The position numbers were made by a program, and so were the translations under genes. Of a stretch of 64,000 nt of DNA, positions 54,460 through 62,772 are shown one piece after another. The notes under the pieces were generated by a model. It made no database searches. It saw nothing but the letters and a program-made list of their open reading frames with translations, and had not been told where the DNA came from. Position 1 is the stretch's first letter, and each line of letters opens with the position of its first letter. Source of the stretch: Amycolatopsis antarctica (GTDB taxonomy: Bacteria; Actinomycetota; Actinomycetes; Mycobacteriales; Pseudonocardiaceae); NCBI RefSeq assembly GCF_002262875.1, contig NZ_NKYE01000003.1, forward strand, positions 310,001 to 374,000, in the 5' to 3' direction.

Positions 54460-55530
54460 GTGACCGCCCTGCACCTGCGCGGCACCGTCCTGCCCGGCGG
54501 CGAGCGGCGCGACCTGTGGATCGACGGCGGGCGGTTGCGCACCGGGCCCGTCGCCGCCGCGGACACCCTGGTCACCGACGGCTTCGTCCTGCCGGGTCTG
54601 GTGGACGCCCACTGTCACCCCGGCATCGGCGTCGGCGGCCCGGTCTCCCAGGACGAGGCCGTCGAGCAGGCCCTCGCCGATCGGGACGCGGGCACCCTGC
54701 TGATCCGCGACTGCGGCGTACCGATCGACATCGGGCCGTTGCGCCGCGACGACCTGCCCCGGATCGTGCACGCCGGGCAGCACCTGGCGCTGCGCAAGCG
54801 CTACATCCCGGGGCTGGGCGTGGAACTCGACGACCCGGCCGAGCTGCCCGGGGCCGTGGCCGCGCAGGCCGCGGCGGGCGACGGCTGGGTGAAGCTCGTC
54901 GGTGACTGGATCGATCGGTCGAAGGGCGACCTCGCGCCGTTGTGGCCGGAGGACGTGCTGGCCGAGGCGATCGAGGTGGCGCACAACGCGGGCGCGAGAG
55001 TGACCGCACACGTCTTCGGTGAGGAGGCGCTGCCGGGGCTGATCGGCGCGGGCATCGACTGCCTCGAACACGGCACCGGCCTGTCCGACGAACTCATCGG
55101 CGAGGTCGCGCGACGCGGCATCGCGCTGGTACCGACCCTGATCAACATCGAGAACTTTCCGGGTATCGCTGCGCAGGCCATCCGGTATCCGGCGTACGCC
55201 GCCCACATGCGTGCCCTGCACGCCGGCGTCGGCCGTACCGTCGCCTCGGCTCTGGAGGCCGGCGTCGCCGTGTACGCGGGCAGCGATGCCGGCGGCATGG
55301 TCGAGCACGGCAGGCTGGTCGACGAGATCGAGGCGCTGCACCGCGTCGGCATGTCGCCGGAGCAGGCGATCGGGGCGGCGTCCTGGGCGGCCCGCGACTG
55401 GCTCGGCCACCAGGGCATCGCCGACGGCGCGCCCGCCGACCTGCTCGTCTACGACACCGATCCGCGCGCCGACCTCGCCGTGCTGCGCCACCCCCGGCAC
55501 ATCGTGCTGCGCGGCACGGTGGTGCGCTGA
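54460..55530 (+). CDS. Amidohydrolase family protein
   Basis: 356 residues. Metal-dependent hydrolase of the imidazolonepropionase/prolidase-like group: GLVDAHCHPGIG (about residue 50), the lysine in GDGWVKLVGDW, VTAHVFGE (about 187), CLEHGTGL and YAGSDAGGM (about 273). N- and C-terminal strands form the small beta domain. Substrate not deducible. GGAGG precedes the GTG; 31 nt from ffh, but a functional link is not evident. Confidence 0.85.
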   Translation: MTALHLRGTVLPGGERRDLWIDGGRLRTGPVAAADTLVTDGFVLPGLVDAHCHPGIGVGGPVSQDEAVEQALADRDAGTLLIRDCGVPIDIGPLRRDDLPRIVHAGQHLALRKRYIPGLGVELDDPAELPGAVAAQAAAGDGWVKLVGDWIDRSKGDLAPLWPEDVLAEAIEVAHNAGARVTAHVFGEEALPGLIGAGIDCLEHGTGLSDELIGEVARRGIALVPTLINIENFPGIAAQAIRYPAYAAHMRALHAGVGRTVASALEAGVAVYAGSDAGGMVEHGRLVDEIEALHRVGMSPEQAIGAASWAARDWLGHQGIADGAPADLLVYDTDPRADLAVLRHPRHIVLRGTVVR

Positions 55531-55596
55531 CGGCCCGGCAGGTCCGGGGCGCGGGTGGCCTAGCGTTGCCCCGGCACGTCGACGAGTGGAGGTGTG

Positions 55597-56355
55597 GTGC
55601 ACGGGGGACAGGCCGAGGAGCCGTCCGGGGAACCGGCCGCGGCACGTGACGGGCTGGTGTTCGGCGCGCACTGGGGTTTCCTGACGTTCTTCGCCGGACT
55701 CGGCGGCTACCACCTCGCCGGCCTGCTGCTGACCGTGCTGGTATCGGGCCGGGTGGACGAGTTCGATCCGCTCGAACTACCCGAACTCGGGCCGGTGATC
55801 CTGCTGGCGTTCCTGCCGAACGTGCTGCTGGGCCTCGCCCCGGTGGCCGGTTCCCGGATCTGGGGCAACGGGCTGCGCGCGGACTTCGGGATCCTGCCGG
55901 ACCTGCGGGACCTGAAGATCGGTCTCGCCTGCGGCGGCTTCGCCCTGCTCGTCGGCTACCTGCTCAACCTGGTGCTGCTCGGCGTCTACGGCACCGAGCG
56001 GATGGAGCAGAACCCGCTCACCGAGCTGGCCGGTGGAATCGGGGACAACGCGGGCTGGCTGGTGCTGGCCGCACTGGTGGTCGTGCTGGCAGCCCCGCTG
56101 ACCGAGGAGATCCTCGTCCGCGGCGCGCTCTGGAACGGACTGGAACGTCACCGCGTACCGCCGTGGGTGATCCTGGTGCTGACGGCGCTCGTCTTCGCCT
56201 ACATACACAGCGAGCCGGCCAGGACGCTCGCCCTGATCGGCCAGGGCCTGGTGATCGGCTCGGCGCGGCTGATCACCGGCCGCGTCGGTGCCAGCCTGGT
56301 GGCTCACGCCGCGAACAATCTGCCCCCTGCTCTGCTGCTCTTCGCGTCACCGTGA
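55597..56355 (+). CDS. CPBP-family intramembrane metalloprotease
   Basis: 252 residues, about seven hydrophobic segments. CPBP motifs: the glutamate pair and arginine in PLTEEILVRGALWNGLE (about residue 170), histidine in VFAYIHSEP and HAANN near the end. These form the active site of CAAX-type intramembrane proteases. GTG 55597 is chosen for GGAGG at 4 nt; GTG 55594 is alternative. A second CPBP gene follows 53 nt later. Confidence 0.88.
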   Translation: MHGGQAEEPSGEPAAARDGLVFGAHWGFLTFFAGLGGYHLAGLLLTVLVSGRVDEFDPLELPELGPVILLAFLPNVLLGLAPVAGSRIWGNGLRADFGILPDLRDLKIGLACGGFALLVGYLLNLVLLGVYGTERMEQNPLTELAGGIGDNAGWLVLAALVVVLAAPLTEEILVRGALWNGLERHRVPPWVILVLTALVFAYIHSEPARTLALIGQGLVIGSARLITGRVGASLVAHAANNLPPALLLFASP

Positions 56356-56408
56356 CGTGCCATCCGGTTAGGGTGGAATTTCACGCCGTACGCGAACCGG
56401 AGGAACCA

Positions 56409-57215
56409 GTGACGTCAGCGCAGTCGAGCGAACCGGCTGGCGACCTCGGCGCATCCGGTTCCGGAACCGATCCCGCGGCGCAGGCCCCCGAGGTCGTCCG
56501 GCACGCCGCGCATCGCTGGGGTTTCGGGGCGTTCCTGCTGGTGGAAGCGGTGCTGCTGGCTTCCGCGGCGTTCGTCAGCGCGGTACTCGGCCCGGTTCCC
56601 GGCGGCGGTCCGCTGCCGGTCCGCGACGTGCTGATCGGCACCATCACGCCCACCGTCATCGCGACCGCGGTCGCGTTGCTGATCACCCGGGTGCGCGGCA
56701 ACGGCCCGTTGGCCGATCTGCGGCTGAGCTGGCGCTGGGACGATGTCCGCCTGGGCCTGCGGCTCGGTCTGATCGGACTGGTCTGCACCACCGTGGGTGC
56801 CGTCGTCTGGACCCAGCTCGTCGGCGACGAGAACGCGAGCTCCGCCATCGCCGCGCTGGTGGAGGACCAGCCGATGTCGGTCTCCGCGGCCGTCACCATG
56901 TTCCTGTACCTGTGGTTGCTCGGGCCCATCTGCGAGGAGATCATCTACCGGGGCGTGTGCTGGGGGGCGGTCGAGCGGCTCTCCTGGGGCAGCGAGAAGT
57001 GGGCCCGCATCGCGGCGTTCCTGCTGTCGACGGCGGTGTTCGCGGCGAGCCACCTCGAACCGCTGCGCACGACGCTGCTGCTCGTCATCGCCGTCCCGAT
57101 CGGCCTGGCCAGGCTTTTCACCGGCAGGCTGCTCGGCAGCATCGTCGCGCACCAGATGAACAACTTCCTGCCCGCGCTCGCCATCCTGCTCACGGCGCTC
57201 GGCGTGGTGAGCTGA
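56409..57215 (+). CDS. Second CPBP-family intramembrane metalloprotease
   Basis: 268 residues. A disordered 35-residue start is followed by about seven hydrophobic segments. CPBP motifs: GPICEEIIYRGVCWGAVE, FAASHLEPLRT and HQMNNFLPALAI, in the usual order. Similarity to the preceding gene is limited to the motifs, so it is an old duplication or two separate CPBP lineages. GGAGGA lies before GTG 56409. Confidence 0.88.
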   Translation: MTSAQSSEPAGDLGASGSGTDPAAQAPEVVRHAAHRWGFGAFLLVEAVLLASAAFVSAVLGPVPGGGPLPVRDVLIGTITPTVIATAVALLITRVRGNGPLADLRLSWRWDDVRLGLRLGLIGLVCTTVGAVVWTQLVGDENASSAIAALVEDQPMSVSAAVTMFLYLWLLGPICEEIIYRGVCWGAVERLSWGSEKWARIAAFLLSTAVFAASHLEPLRTTLLLVIAVPIGLARLFTGRLLGSIVAHQMNNFLPALAILLTALGVVS

Positions 57216-57411
57216 CGGGCGCCGAGCGGATAAACCGGTACTGCCGCGAATGCGCGGGGGCGCCTCTGGCAGAATATCCGCTTGCCTGCTCCGGCCGGAC
57301 CCTCTCACCGCGCCGGAGCACGAAAACTGACCTGCGGGCGCCCGCATCCGTTCCCCACTCGGATCGAGTCCCGAATTCGAGCTCGAGAGAACACAAGGAG
57401 TACCCACACCC

Positions 57412-57891
57412 GTGGCCGTCAAGATCAAGCTGCAGCGTCTCGGCAAGATCCGTGCGCCGTACTACCGCATCGTCGTCGCCGACGCGCGCACCCGCCGCGA
57501 TGGCAAGGCCATCGAGACGATCGGCAAGTACCACCCGAAGGAAGAGCCGAGCTTCATCGAGGTCGACTCCGAGCGCGCCCAGCACTGGCTGAAGGTCGGC
57601 GCCCAGCCCACCGAGCCGGTGCAGCGCATCCTCGAGGTCACCGGTGACTGGCAGACCTTCAAGGGCCTCCCGGGCGCCGAGGGCACCCTGAAGGTCAAGG
57701 AGCCGAAGCCGTCGAAGCAGGACCTCTTCAACGCGGCGCTCGCCGCGGCCGGCGAGGAGCCCACCACCGAGGCCACCACGCCCAAGAAGAAGAAGGACAC
57801 CGCGAAGAAGGCCGACGCCGAGAAGGCAGAGCCGAAGGCGGACGAGGCGAAGGCGGACGAGAGCGACTCCGCTGAGAAGGCCGAGGCGTGA
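57412..57891 (+). CDS. rpsP: 30S ribosomal protein bS16
   Basis: 159 residues. The S16 core ([39 protein letters not shown], residues 2-40) is followed by a 60-residue Lys/Ala/Glu tail common in actinobacteria. The GTG start has AAGGAG upstream. First gene of the rpsP–KH–rimM–trmD–rplS block. It ends in a 4-nt overlap with the KH gene. Confidence 0.97.
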   Translation: MAVKIKLQRLGKIRAPYYRIVVADARTRRDGKAIETIGKYHPKEEPSFIEVDSERAQHWLKVGAQPTEPVQRILEVTGDWQTFKGLPGAEGTLKVKEPKPSKQDLFNAALAAAGEEPTTEATTPKKKKDTAKKADAEKAEPKADEAKADESDSAEKAEA

Positions 57892-58127
57892 GCTTTCTCG
57901 CCGACTCGCTCGAACACCTGGTGCGTGGCATCGTCGACAACCCCGACGAGGTCCGCGTCGAGCTGATCACCACCCGGCGTGGGCGCACCCTCGAGGTGCA
58001 CGTCCACCCGGATGATCTTGGCAAGGTGATCGGCCGTGGTGGCCGGACCGCGACCGCCCTGCGCACCGTCATGGGCGGGATCGGCGGCCGCGGCGTCCGG
58101 GTCGACGTAGTCGACACCGACCGCTGA
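57888..58127 (+). CDS. khpA: KH-domain RNA-binding protein KhpA
   Basis: 79 residues. Begins [21 protein letters not shown] and has the KH loop [25 protein letters not shown]. KhpA-type proteins bind RNA with a Jag partner. The GTG overlaps the rpsP stop by 4 nt. Confidence 0.93.
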   Translation: MSFLADSLEHLVRGIVDNPDEVRVELITTRRGRTLEVHVHPDDLGKVIGRGGRTATALRTVMGGIGGRGVRVDVVDTDR

Positions 58128-58144
58128 CGCCCGCGTACGGCACG

Positions 58145-58678
58145 GTGGCGGACACGCAGGGCACGGAGGTCGTCGTCGGCCGGATCGCCAAGGCGCACGG
58201 CGTCGGTGGCGAGCTCGCCGTCGACATCCGCACGGACTCCCCGGAATTGCGGTTCGCCCTCGGCTCCACACTGCGCACCCGGCTCCGGGACGGCAGCGAT
58301 CGGGAACTCACCGTGGCAGCCGCCCGCTCACACAGCGGGCGGCTGCTGGTGCGTTTCGAGCAGGTACTCACCCGGGACGTCGCCGAGACGCTGCGCGGTG
58401 CCCTGCTTCTGGCCGACACCGCGGACTTGCCGCCCACCGGTGACCCGGACGAGTTCTACGACCACGAGCTCGAGGGCCTGCGCGCCGAGCTGGCCGATGG
58501 CACCGTCGTCGGCATCGTCATCGAGATGGTCCACTCCCCGGGCGCCGAACTGCTCTCGATCGACCGCGAGGGCGTGACGGTGCTCGTCCCGTTCGTCCGG
58601 GCGATCGTGCCCGAGGTGGACATCGCGGGCGGGCGGGTGGTCCTCACCCCGCCGGACGGCCTGCTCGACGGCGAATAG
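58145..58678 (+). CDS. rimM: 16S rRNA processing protein RimM
   Basis: 177 residues. N-terminal VGRIAKAHGVGGELAVDIRTD and the PRC-barrel part DEFYDHELEGLRAELADGTVVG, with VPFVRAIVPEVDIAGGRVV, are standard. Assists 30S maturation around S19. It is 17 nt from khpA; trmD follows after 116 nt. Confidence 0.94.
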   Translation: MADTQGTEVVVGRIAKAHGVGGELAVDIRTDSPELRFALGSTLRTRLRDGSDRELTVAAARSHSGRLLVRFEQVLTRDVAETLRGALLLADTADLPPTGDPDEFYDHELEGLRAELADGTVVGIVIEMVHSPGAELLSIDREGVTVLVPFVRAIVPEVDIAGGRVVLTPPDGLLDGE

Positions 58679-58794
58679 GCTGCTCGTCGGCATTGTTCGC
58701 CGACGGACTCGGCGTGCGTTCGCTTCGTCCGGGCAGCGCCGGCATCCGTGCGCCGCCGGCGCCACCCCGCTACCGCAACTGGTGAGGCATTCCC

Positions 58795-59550
58795 GTGCGC
58801 ATTGACGTCGTCACGATCTTCCCCGACTACCTCGAACCGCTGCGCGCGGCGCTGCTCGGCCGCGCCGTCGACCGCGGCCTGCTCGAGGTGGGCGTACACG
58901 ATCTGCGGGACTGGACCCACGACGTGCACCGCGCCGTCGACGACGCGCCGTACGGCGGCGGGCCCGGAATGGTGATGAAACCGCAGATCTGGGGCGCGGC
59001 GCTGGACGAGGTGTGTCCGGCGGGCGCACGACTCGTAGTGCCGACGCCCGCGGGCAGGCCGTTCACCCAGGAACTCGCGCACGCCTACGCGGCGGAGGAG
59101 AACCTGGTCTTCGCCTGCGGCCGCTACGAGGGCATCGACCAGCGCGTCATCGAGGACGCGGCGCGCCGGATGCCGGTCGACGAGGTATCGATCGGCGACT
59201 ACGTCCTGGTCGGCGGCGAGGCCGCGGTACTGGTCATCGCCGAGGCCGTCGTCCGGTTGCTGCCCGGGGTGCTGGGCAATCCGGTCTCGGCCGAGCAGGA
59301 CTCGTTCTCCGACGGCCTGCTCGAAGGACCCAGCTACACCCGCCCCGAAGTCTGGCGCGACCTCGCCGTACCGGACGTGCTCCGCTCCGGCAACCACGCG
59401 CTCGTCGAACGCTGGCGGCGCGATCAGGCACTGGAGCGGACCGCGCGCCGTCGTCCCGAGCTGCTCGGCGCGCTGCCGGAAGGCAGCCTCGACGCCGCCG
59501 ACCACGCGGTGCTGGAGCGCCTGCGGGCCGGGCCTGAGCCGACCCCGTGA
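58795..59550 (+). CDS. trmD: tRNA (guanine-N1-)-methyltransferase TrmD
   Basis: 251 residues. SPOUT-class enzyme making m1G37 in tRNA. Start [51 protein letters not shown], and the SAM-binding trefoil knot [30 protein letters not shown] are intact. GTG start; the 116-bp gap before it shows no gene. Confidence 0.96.
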   Translation: MRIDVVTIFPDYLEPLRAALLGRAVDRGLLEVGVHDLRDWTHDVHRAVDDAPYGGGPGMVMKPQIWGAALDEVCPAGARLVVPTPAGRPFTQELAHAYAAEENLVFACGRYEGIDQRVIEDAARRMPVDEVSIGDYVLVGGEAAVLVIAEAVVRLLPGVLGNPVSAEQDSFSDGLLEGPSYTRPEVWRDLAVPDVLRSGNHALVERWRRDQALERTARRRPELLGALPEGSLDAADHAVLERLRAGPEPTP

Positions 59551-59733
59551 CGGGCGGGCACCCGCGTCTGTAATACTTGCCTGTAGCTCGCCGCAGGACG
59601 CAAGCTATTGGGCTGAGTGGACTCGCTTCGCTCGCTCACCGAATTCCCCCGGGAAAGCTGTTCGCCACGTGAGCGCGCCCGGATGTACGTAGGCCAGACA
59701 GCACGGCCGATCAACGACGAGGACGGACCACCG

Positions 59734-60093
59734 ATGAACACCCTGGACGCCCTGGACGCTCAGTCGCTGCGTTCCGACATCCCGGCCTTCCGCCCGGGCG
59801 ACACCCTCAAGGTGCACGTCCGCGTCATCGAGGGCAACCGGGAGCGCCTGCAGGTGTTCCAGGGTGCCGTCATCCGCCGTCAGGGCGGTGGCATCGGCGA
59901 GACGTTCACCGTCCGCAAGGTGTCCTTCGGTGTCGGCGTGGAGCGCACCTTCCCGGTGCACTCGCCCAACATCGCGCAGATCGAGGTCTTCAAGCGTGGC
60001 GACGTCCGCCGCGCGAAGCTCTACTACCTGCGCGACCTGCGCGGCAAGGCGGCCAAGATCAAGGAGCGCCGCGACACCCCGTCCGCTTCCTGA
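59734..60093 (+). CDS. rplS: 50S ribosomal protein bL19
   Basis: 119 residues. Core: [58 protein letters not shown] and [22 protein letters not shown] 59734 fits the known N-terminus ([17 protein letters not shown]). The 183-bp leader has no gene. Confidence 0.97.
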   Translation: MNTLDALDAQSLRSDIPAFRPGDTLKVHVRVIEGNRERLQVFQGAVIRRQGGGIGETFTVRKVSFGVGVERTFPVHSPNIAQIEVFKRGDVRRAKLYYLRDLRGKAAKIKERRDTPSAS

Positions 60094-60124
60094 GCTGACA
60101 GCCGGTAACGCGTAGCCTGGCTGA

Positions 60125-61063
60125 GTGGTCGAACCTTTGCCTTCACACGCCGCTGAGGACGAGCCGGATCGGCGAGACGACGAGGGGTCCTCGACCCCCG
60201 GAGGCGAGGATTCCGGCGAGTCCGTATCGGGTCGTCGCCGCCGTCGCGAAAAGAAGAAGAGCAGGCCGTTCTGGAAGGAACTGCCGATCCTCATCGTCGT
60301 GGCGTTGTTGCTGACGTTCCTGATCCAGCAGTTCCTGGCACGCGTCTACATGATCCCCTCGGGTTCGATGGAGACCACGCTGCACGGCTGCCCCGGCTGC
60401 ACCGGCGACCGGATCCTGGTCGACAAGCTCACCTACGACTTCTCCGATCCGGAGTCGGGCGAGGTGATCGTCTTCAAGGGTCCGCAGCCGTGGACGGAGA
60501 ACGACTCACCCACCCAGCCGGAGTCCAGCAACGCCATCGCCGGGTTCTTCCAGAGCGTCGGCTCGGTCTTCGGGCTGGCTCCGCCGGACGAGCGCGACTT
60601 CGTGAAGCGGATCATCGCCGTCGGTGGCCAGACCGTCGAGTGCTGTGACGACCAGAACCGGGTTCTCGTCGACGGCAAGCCGCTGGACGAGCCGTACATC
60701 CACTACGAGGTCCCCGGCGAGGAGCAGGTGGAGTTCGAGCCGGTGAAGGTGCCCGAGGGCTCGTACTGGGTGATGGGCGACAACCGCAACCAGTCCAGCG
60801 ACTCCCGGTATCAGGGAGGCGGCGGCGTACGCGGGACCGTGCCGGAGGACAACATCATCGGCAAGGCCAGGCTGATCGTCCTGCCGCCGTCGCGCTGGGG
60901 CGGCGTGTCCGACCACGATCCGCAGGAAGCCGTGGCCATGAGCGCACCAGCCTGGCAACAGGGGCTGCCCGCCGGGATCGGGGCCGCCGCGGCGTGGCCG
61001 ACCGTCGTCCTGGGCCGCCGGGTCGCCGGTGGGGTGCGCAAAGTGGTGTCACGAGGACGGTAG
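60125..61063 (+). CDS. lepB: Signal peptidase I
   Basis: 312 residues. One transmembrane helix ([20 protein letters not shown], about residues 57-76), catalytic Ser in [12 protein letters not shown] and Lys in [12 protein letters not shown]. The extra-long insert between boxes and the [17 protein letters not shown] segment are as in actinobacterial forms. Cleaves Sec/Tat signal peptides outside the membrane. An 80-residue region after the last box is a C-terminal tail. The stop base is shared with the rnhB GTG. Confidence 0.95.
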   Translation: MVEPLPSHAAEDEPDRRDDEGSSTPGGEDSGESVSGRRRRREKKKSRPFWKELPILIVVALLLTFLIQQFLARVYMIPSGSMETTLHGCPGCTGDRILVDKLTYDFSDPESGEVIVFKGPQPWTENDSPTQPESSNAIAGFFQSVGSVFGLAPPDERDFVKRIIAVGGQTVECCDDQNRVLVDGKPLDEPYIHYEVPGEEQVEFEPVKVPEGSYWVMGDNRNQSSDSRYQGGGGVRGTVPEDNIIGKARLIVLPPSRWGGVSDHDPQEAVAMSAPAWQQGLPAGIGAAAAWPTVVLGRRVAGGVRKVVSRGR

Positions 61064-61905
61064 TGGGGCCGGTGAGTTCGTCTCGCGGTAACGGGCGACT
61101 CGGCTCGTTACGGCCTCCACGTGCCCTCGTGCGCGGGGACAATCCGTGGGCGCTGCAGTCCGCGCTGGATCGCAAAGGACTCGGACCGGTCGCCGGGGTG
61201 GACGAGGCCGGTCGCGGGGCCTGTGCCGGCCCGCTGGTGATCGCCGCCTGCGTGCTGCGTCCCGGAGACGCCGCTCGGCACCCCGAACTCACCGACTCCA
61301 AACTGCTCACCGCCGCCGCTCGCGACCGTGTCTACGACCGGGTGCTGGCGCGCGCCGTGGACCACACCGTGATCATCGTGCCGCCGGCCGAGGTGGACGC
61401 TCTCGGCATCCACGTCACCAACGTCGAGGGCATGCGCCGCGCGGTGGCGGGCCTGACCACTCGGCCCGGTTACGTCCTCACCGACGGCTTCCGGGTGCCG
61501 GGGTTGCCCGCGCCGAGCGTCCCGGTGATCAAGGGCGACCGGGTCGCCGCCTGCGTGGCGGCGGCCTCGGTGCTGGCCAAGGTGACCAGGGACCGCATCA
61601 TGGAGGGCCTGCACGTGGAACATCCGGTCTACGGGTTCGACGTGCACAAGGGATACAGCACGACCGAACACGGCGCGGCGCTCACCGCGCACGGGCCCAG
61701 CGCGGTACACCGGTGGTCGTATGCCAATGTCGCGCTTGCCGGGATCGCCCACGGCAGGCGACCGCCGTGGCGGGTGATGCTCACCGCCGCCGCGCTCAGC
61801 GGCAGAACGGTGCCGGAAGGTGCTCTGGAGGACGGCGTGGGCCAGAATGAACGTTTCGCCGGTGGACGGCAGTCGACCACGCGAGGAGGGGCGCGGATTA
61901 CATGA
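61063..61905 (+). CDS. rnhB: Ribonuclease HII
   Basis: 280 residues from GTG 61063 (GAGG at 6 nt); later starts at 61072 and 61129 would still keep the domain. Removes ribonucleotides from DNA. The motif [21 protein letters not shown] gives the first Asp/Glu pair, [13 protein letters not shown] follows, and the downstream acidic residue is in TDGF and [20 protein letters not shown]. The last 30 residues are Gly/Arg-rich. Overlaps DUF2469 by 4 nt. Confidence 0.95.
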   Translation: MGPVSSSRGNGRLGSLRPPRALVRGDNPWALQSALDRKGLGPVAGVDEAGRGACAGPLVIAACVLRPGDAARHPELTDSKLLTAAARDRVYDRVLARAVDHTVIIVPPAEVDALGIHVTNVEGMRRAVAGLTTRPGYVLTDGFRVPGLPAPSVPVIKGDRVAACVAAASVLAKVTRDRIMEGLHVEHPVYGFDVHKGYSTTEHGAALTAHGPSAVHRWSYANVALAGIAHGRRPPWRVMLTAAALSGRTVPEGALEDGVGQNERFAGGRQSTTRGGARIT

Positions 61906-62225
61906 GCGCAGAGGATCTCGAGAAGTACGAGACCGAGATGGAGCTGTCGCTGTACCGGGAGTACCGGGACATCGTCGGGCAGTTCTCGTACGTCGTGGAG
62001 ACCGAGCGGCGGTTCTACCTCGCCAACGCCGTGGACGTGCAGGTGCGCGACGGCGGCGGAGAGGTGTACTTCGAGGTGCGGATGTCCGATGCCTGGGTAT
62101 GGGACATGTACCGCCCGGCCAGGTTCGTCAAGCACGTCCGGGTGATCACCTTCAAGGATGTGAACGTCGAGGAACTGGACAAGCCCGAGCTGCGGTTGCC
62201 CGAGGAAGGCCCGTTCTCCGGCTGA
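61902..62225 (+). CDS. DUF2469 conserved actinobacterial protein
   Basis: 107 residues. Conserved start [41 protein letters not shown], then [28 protein letters not shown]. Always adjacent to rnhB in actinobacteria (mycobacterial Rv2901c homologue); the function is unknown. It starts inside the end of rnhB. Confidence 0.93.
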   Translation: MSAEDLEKYETEMELSLYREYRDIVGQFSYVVETERRFYLANAVDVQVRDGGGEVYFEVRMSDAWVWDMYRPARFVKHVRVITFKDVNVEELDKPELRLPEEGPFSG

Positions 62226-62260
62226 CCCGCGACTGGCCTGCCCCGGCCTGTGCCACCCAG

Positions 62261-62287
62261 TTGTCCACAGGGCCCCAGTTGTCCACA
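62261..62287 (+). repeat. Two DnaA-box-like sites in an 18-bp direct repeat
   Basis: TTGTCCACA occurs at 62261-62269 and 62279-62287, exactly the preferred DnaA box of high-GC actinobacteria. The boxes are in the same orientation and embedded in a longer 18-bp repeat (CCCAGTTGTCCACAGG twice). They lie in the gap between DUF2469 and yraN. Confidence 0.65.
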
Positions 62288-62373
62288 GGCTGCCGATTCA
62301 GTGCTGGTCCCGGCACCTCCGCTCCTGGCAGCGTCGATATCGCAAGGACGAATCGGCGAGCTGGGGGTAGGCG

Positions 62374-62772
62374 GTGTGCACGGTGGCGGAGGCGTCGTCA
62401 GCGCGGGGTGGGCGAACAACGGGCAGTCAGGAACTCGGGCGCAGGGGAGAGGATCTGGCGGCCGAGTACCTGCACGGGCTCGGCCTGGTTCTGCTTTCCC
62501 GCAACTGGCGATGCCGCGAGGGCGAACTGGACCTGATTGTCACCGACGGGCGCACGCTGGTCGTCTGCGAGGTGAAGACCCGGTCCGGCCGGGCGTTCGG
62601 CCATCCTGCCGAAGCCGTGACGCCGGAGAAGGTCGCCCGGATCCGGCGGATCGCCTGCCGGTGGATGAGCGCCCACCACGTCCGCTGGTGCCCGGTCCGG
62701 TTCGATGTGGTCGCCATCGACTGGCCGCACGGCGGAGCGCCCAGCGTGCAGCACATCCCGGGAGCGTTCTGA
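62374..62772 (+). CDS. yraN: YraN/UPF0102 family nuclease-fold protein
   Basis: 132 residues. LGRRGEDLAAEYLHGLGLVLLSRNWRCREGELDLIVTDG and LVVCEVKTRSGRAFGHPAEAV are the conserved nuclease-like motifs (Glu, Asp, Glu-x-Lys). A restriction-endonuclease-fold protein with no confirmed role. GTG 62374 has a GGGGG site; GTG 62383 is also in frame. One base overlap with the next gene. Confidence 0.9.
   Translation: MCTVAEASSARGGRTTGSQELGRRGEDLAAEYLHGLGLVLLSRNWRCREGELDLIVTDGRTLVVCEVKTRSGRAFGHPAEAVTPEKVARIRRIACRWMSAHHVRWCPVRFDVVAIDWPHGGAPSVQHIPGAF

Noticed and set aside
59551..59733. Ribosomal-protein leader RNA before rplS
   Set aside because: Partial complementarity near 59612-59640 is imperfect and I cannot match it to a known leader.
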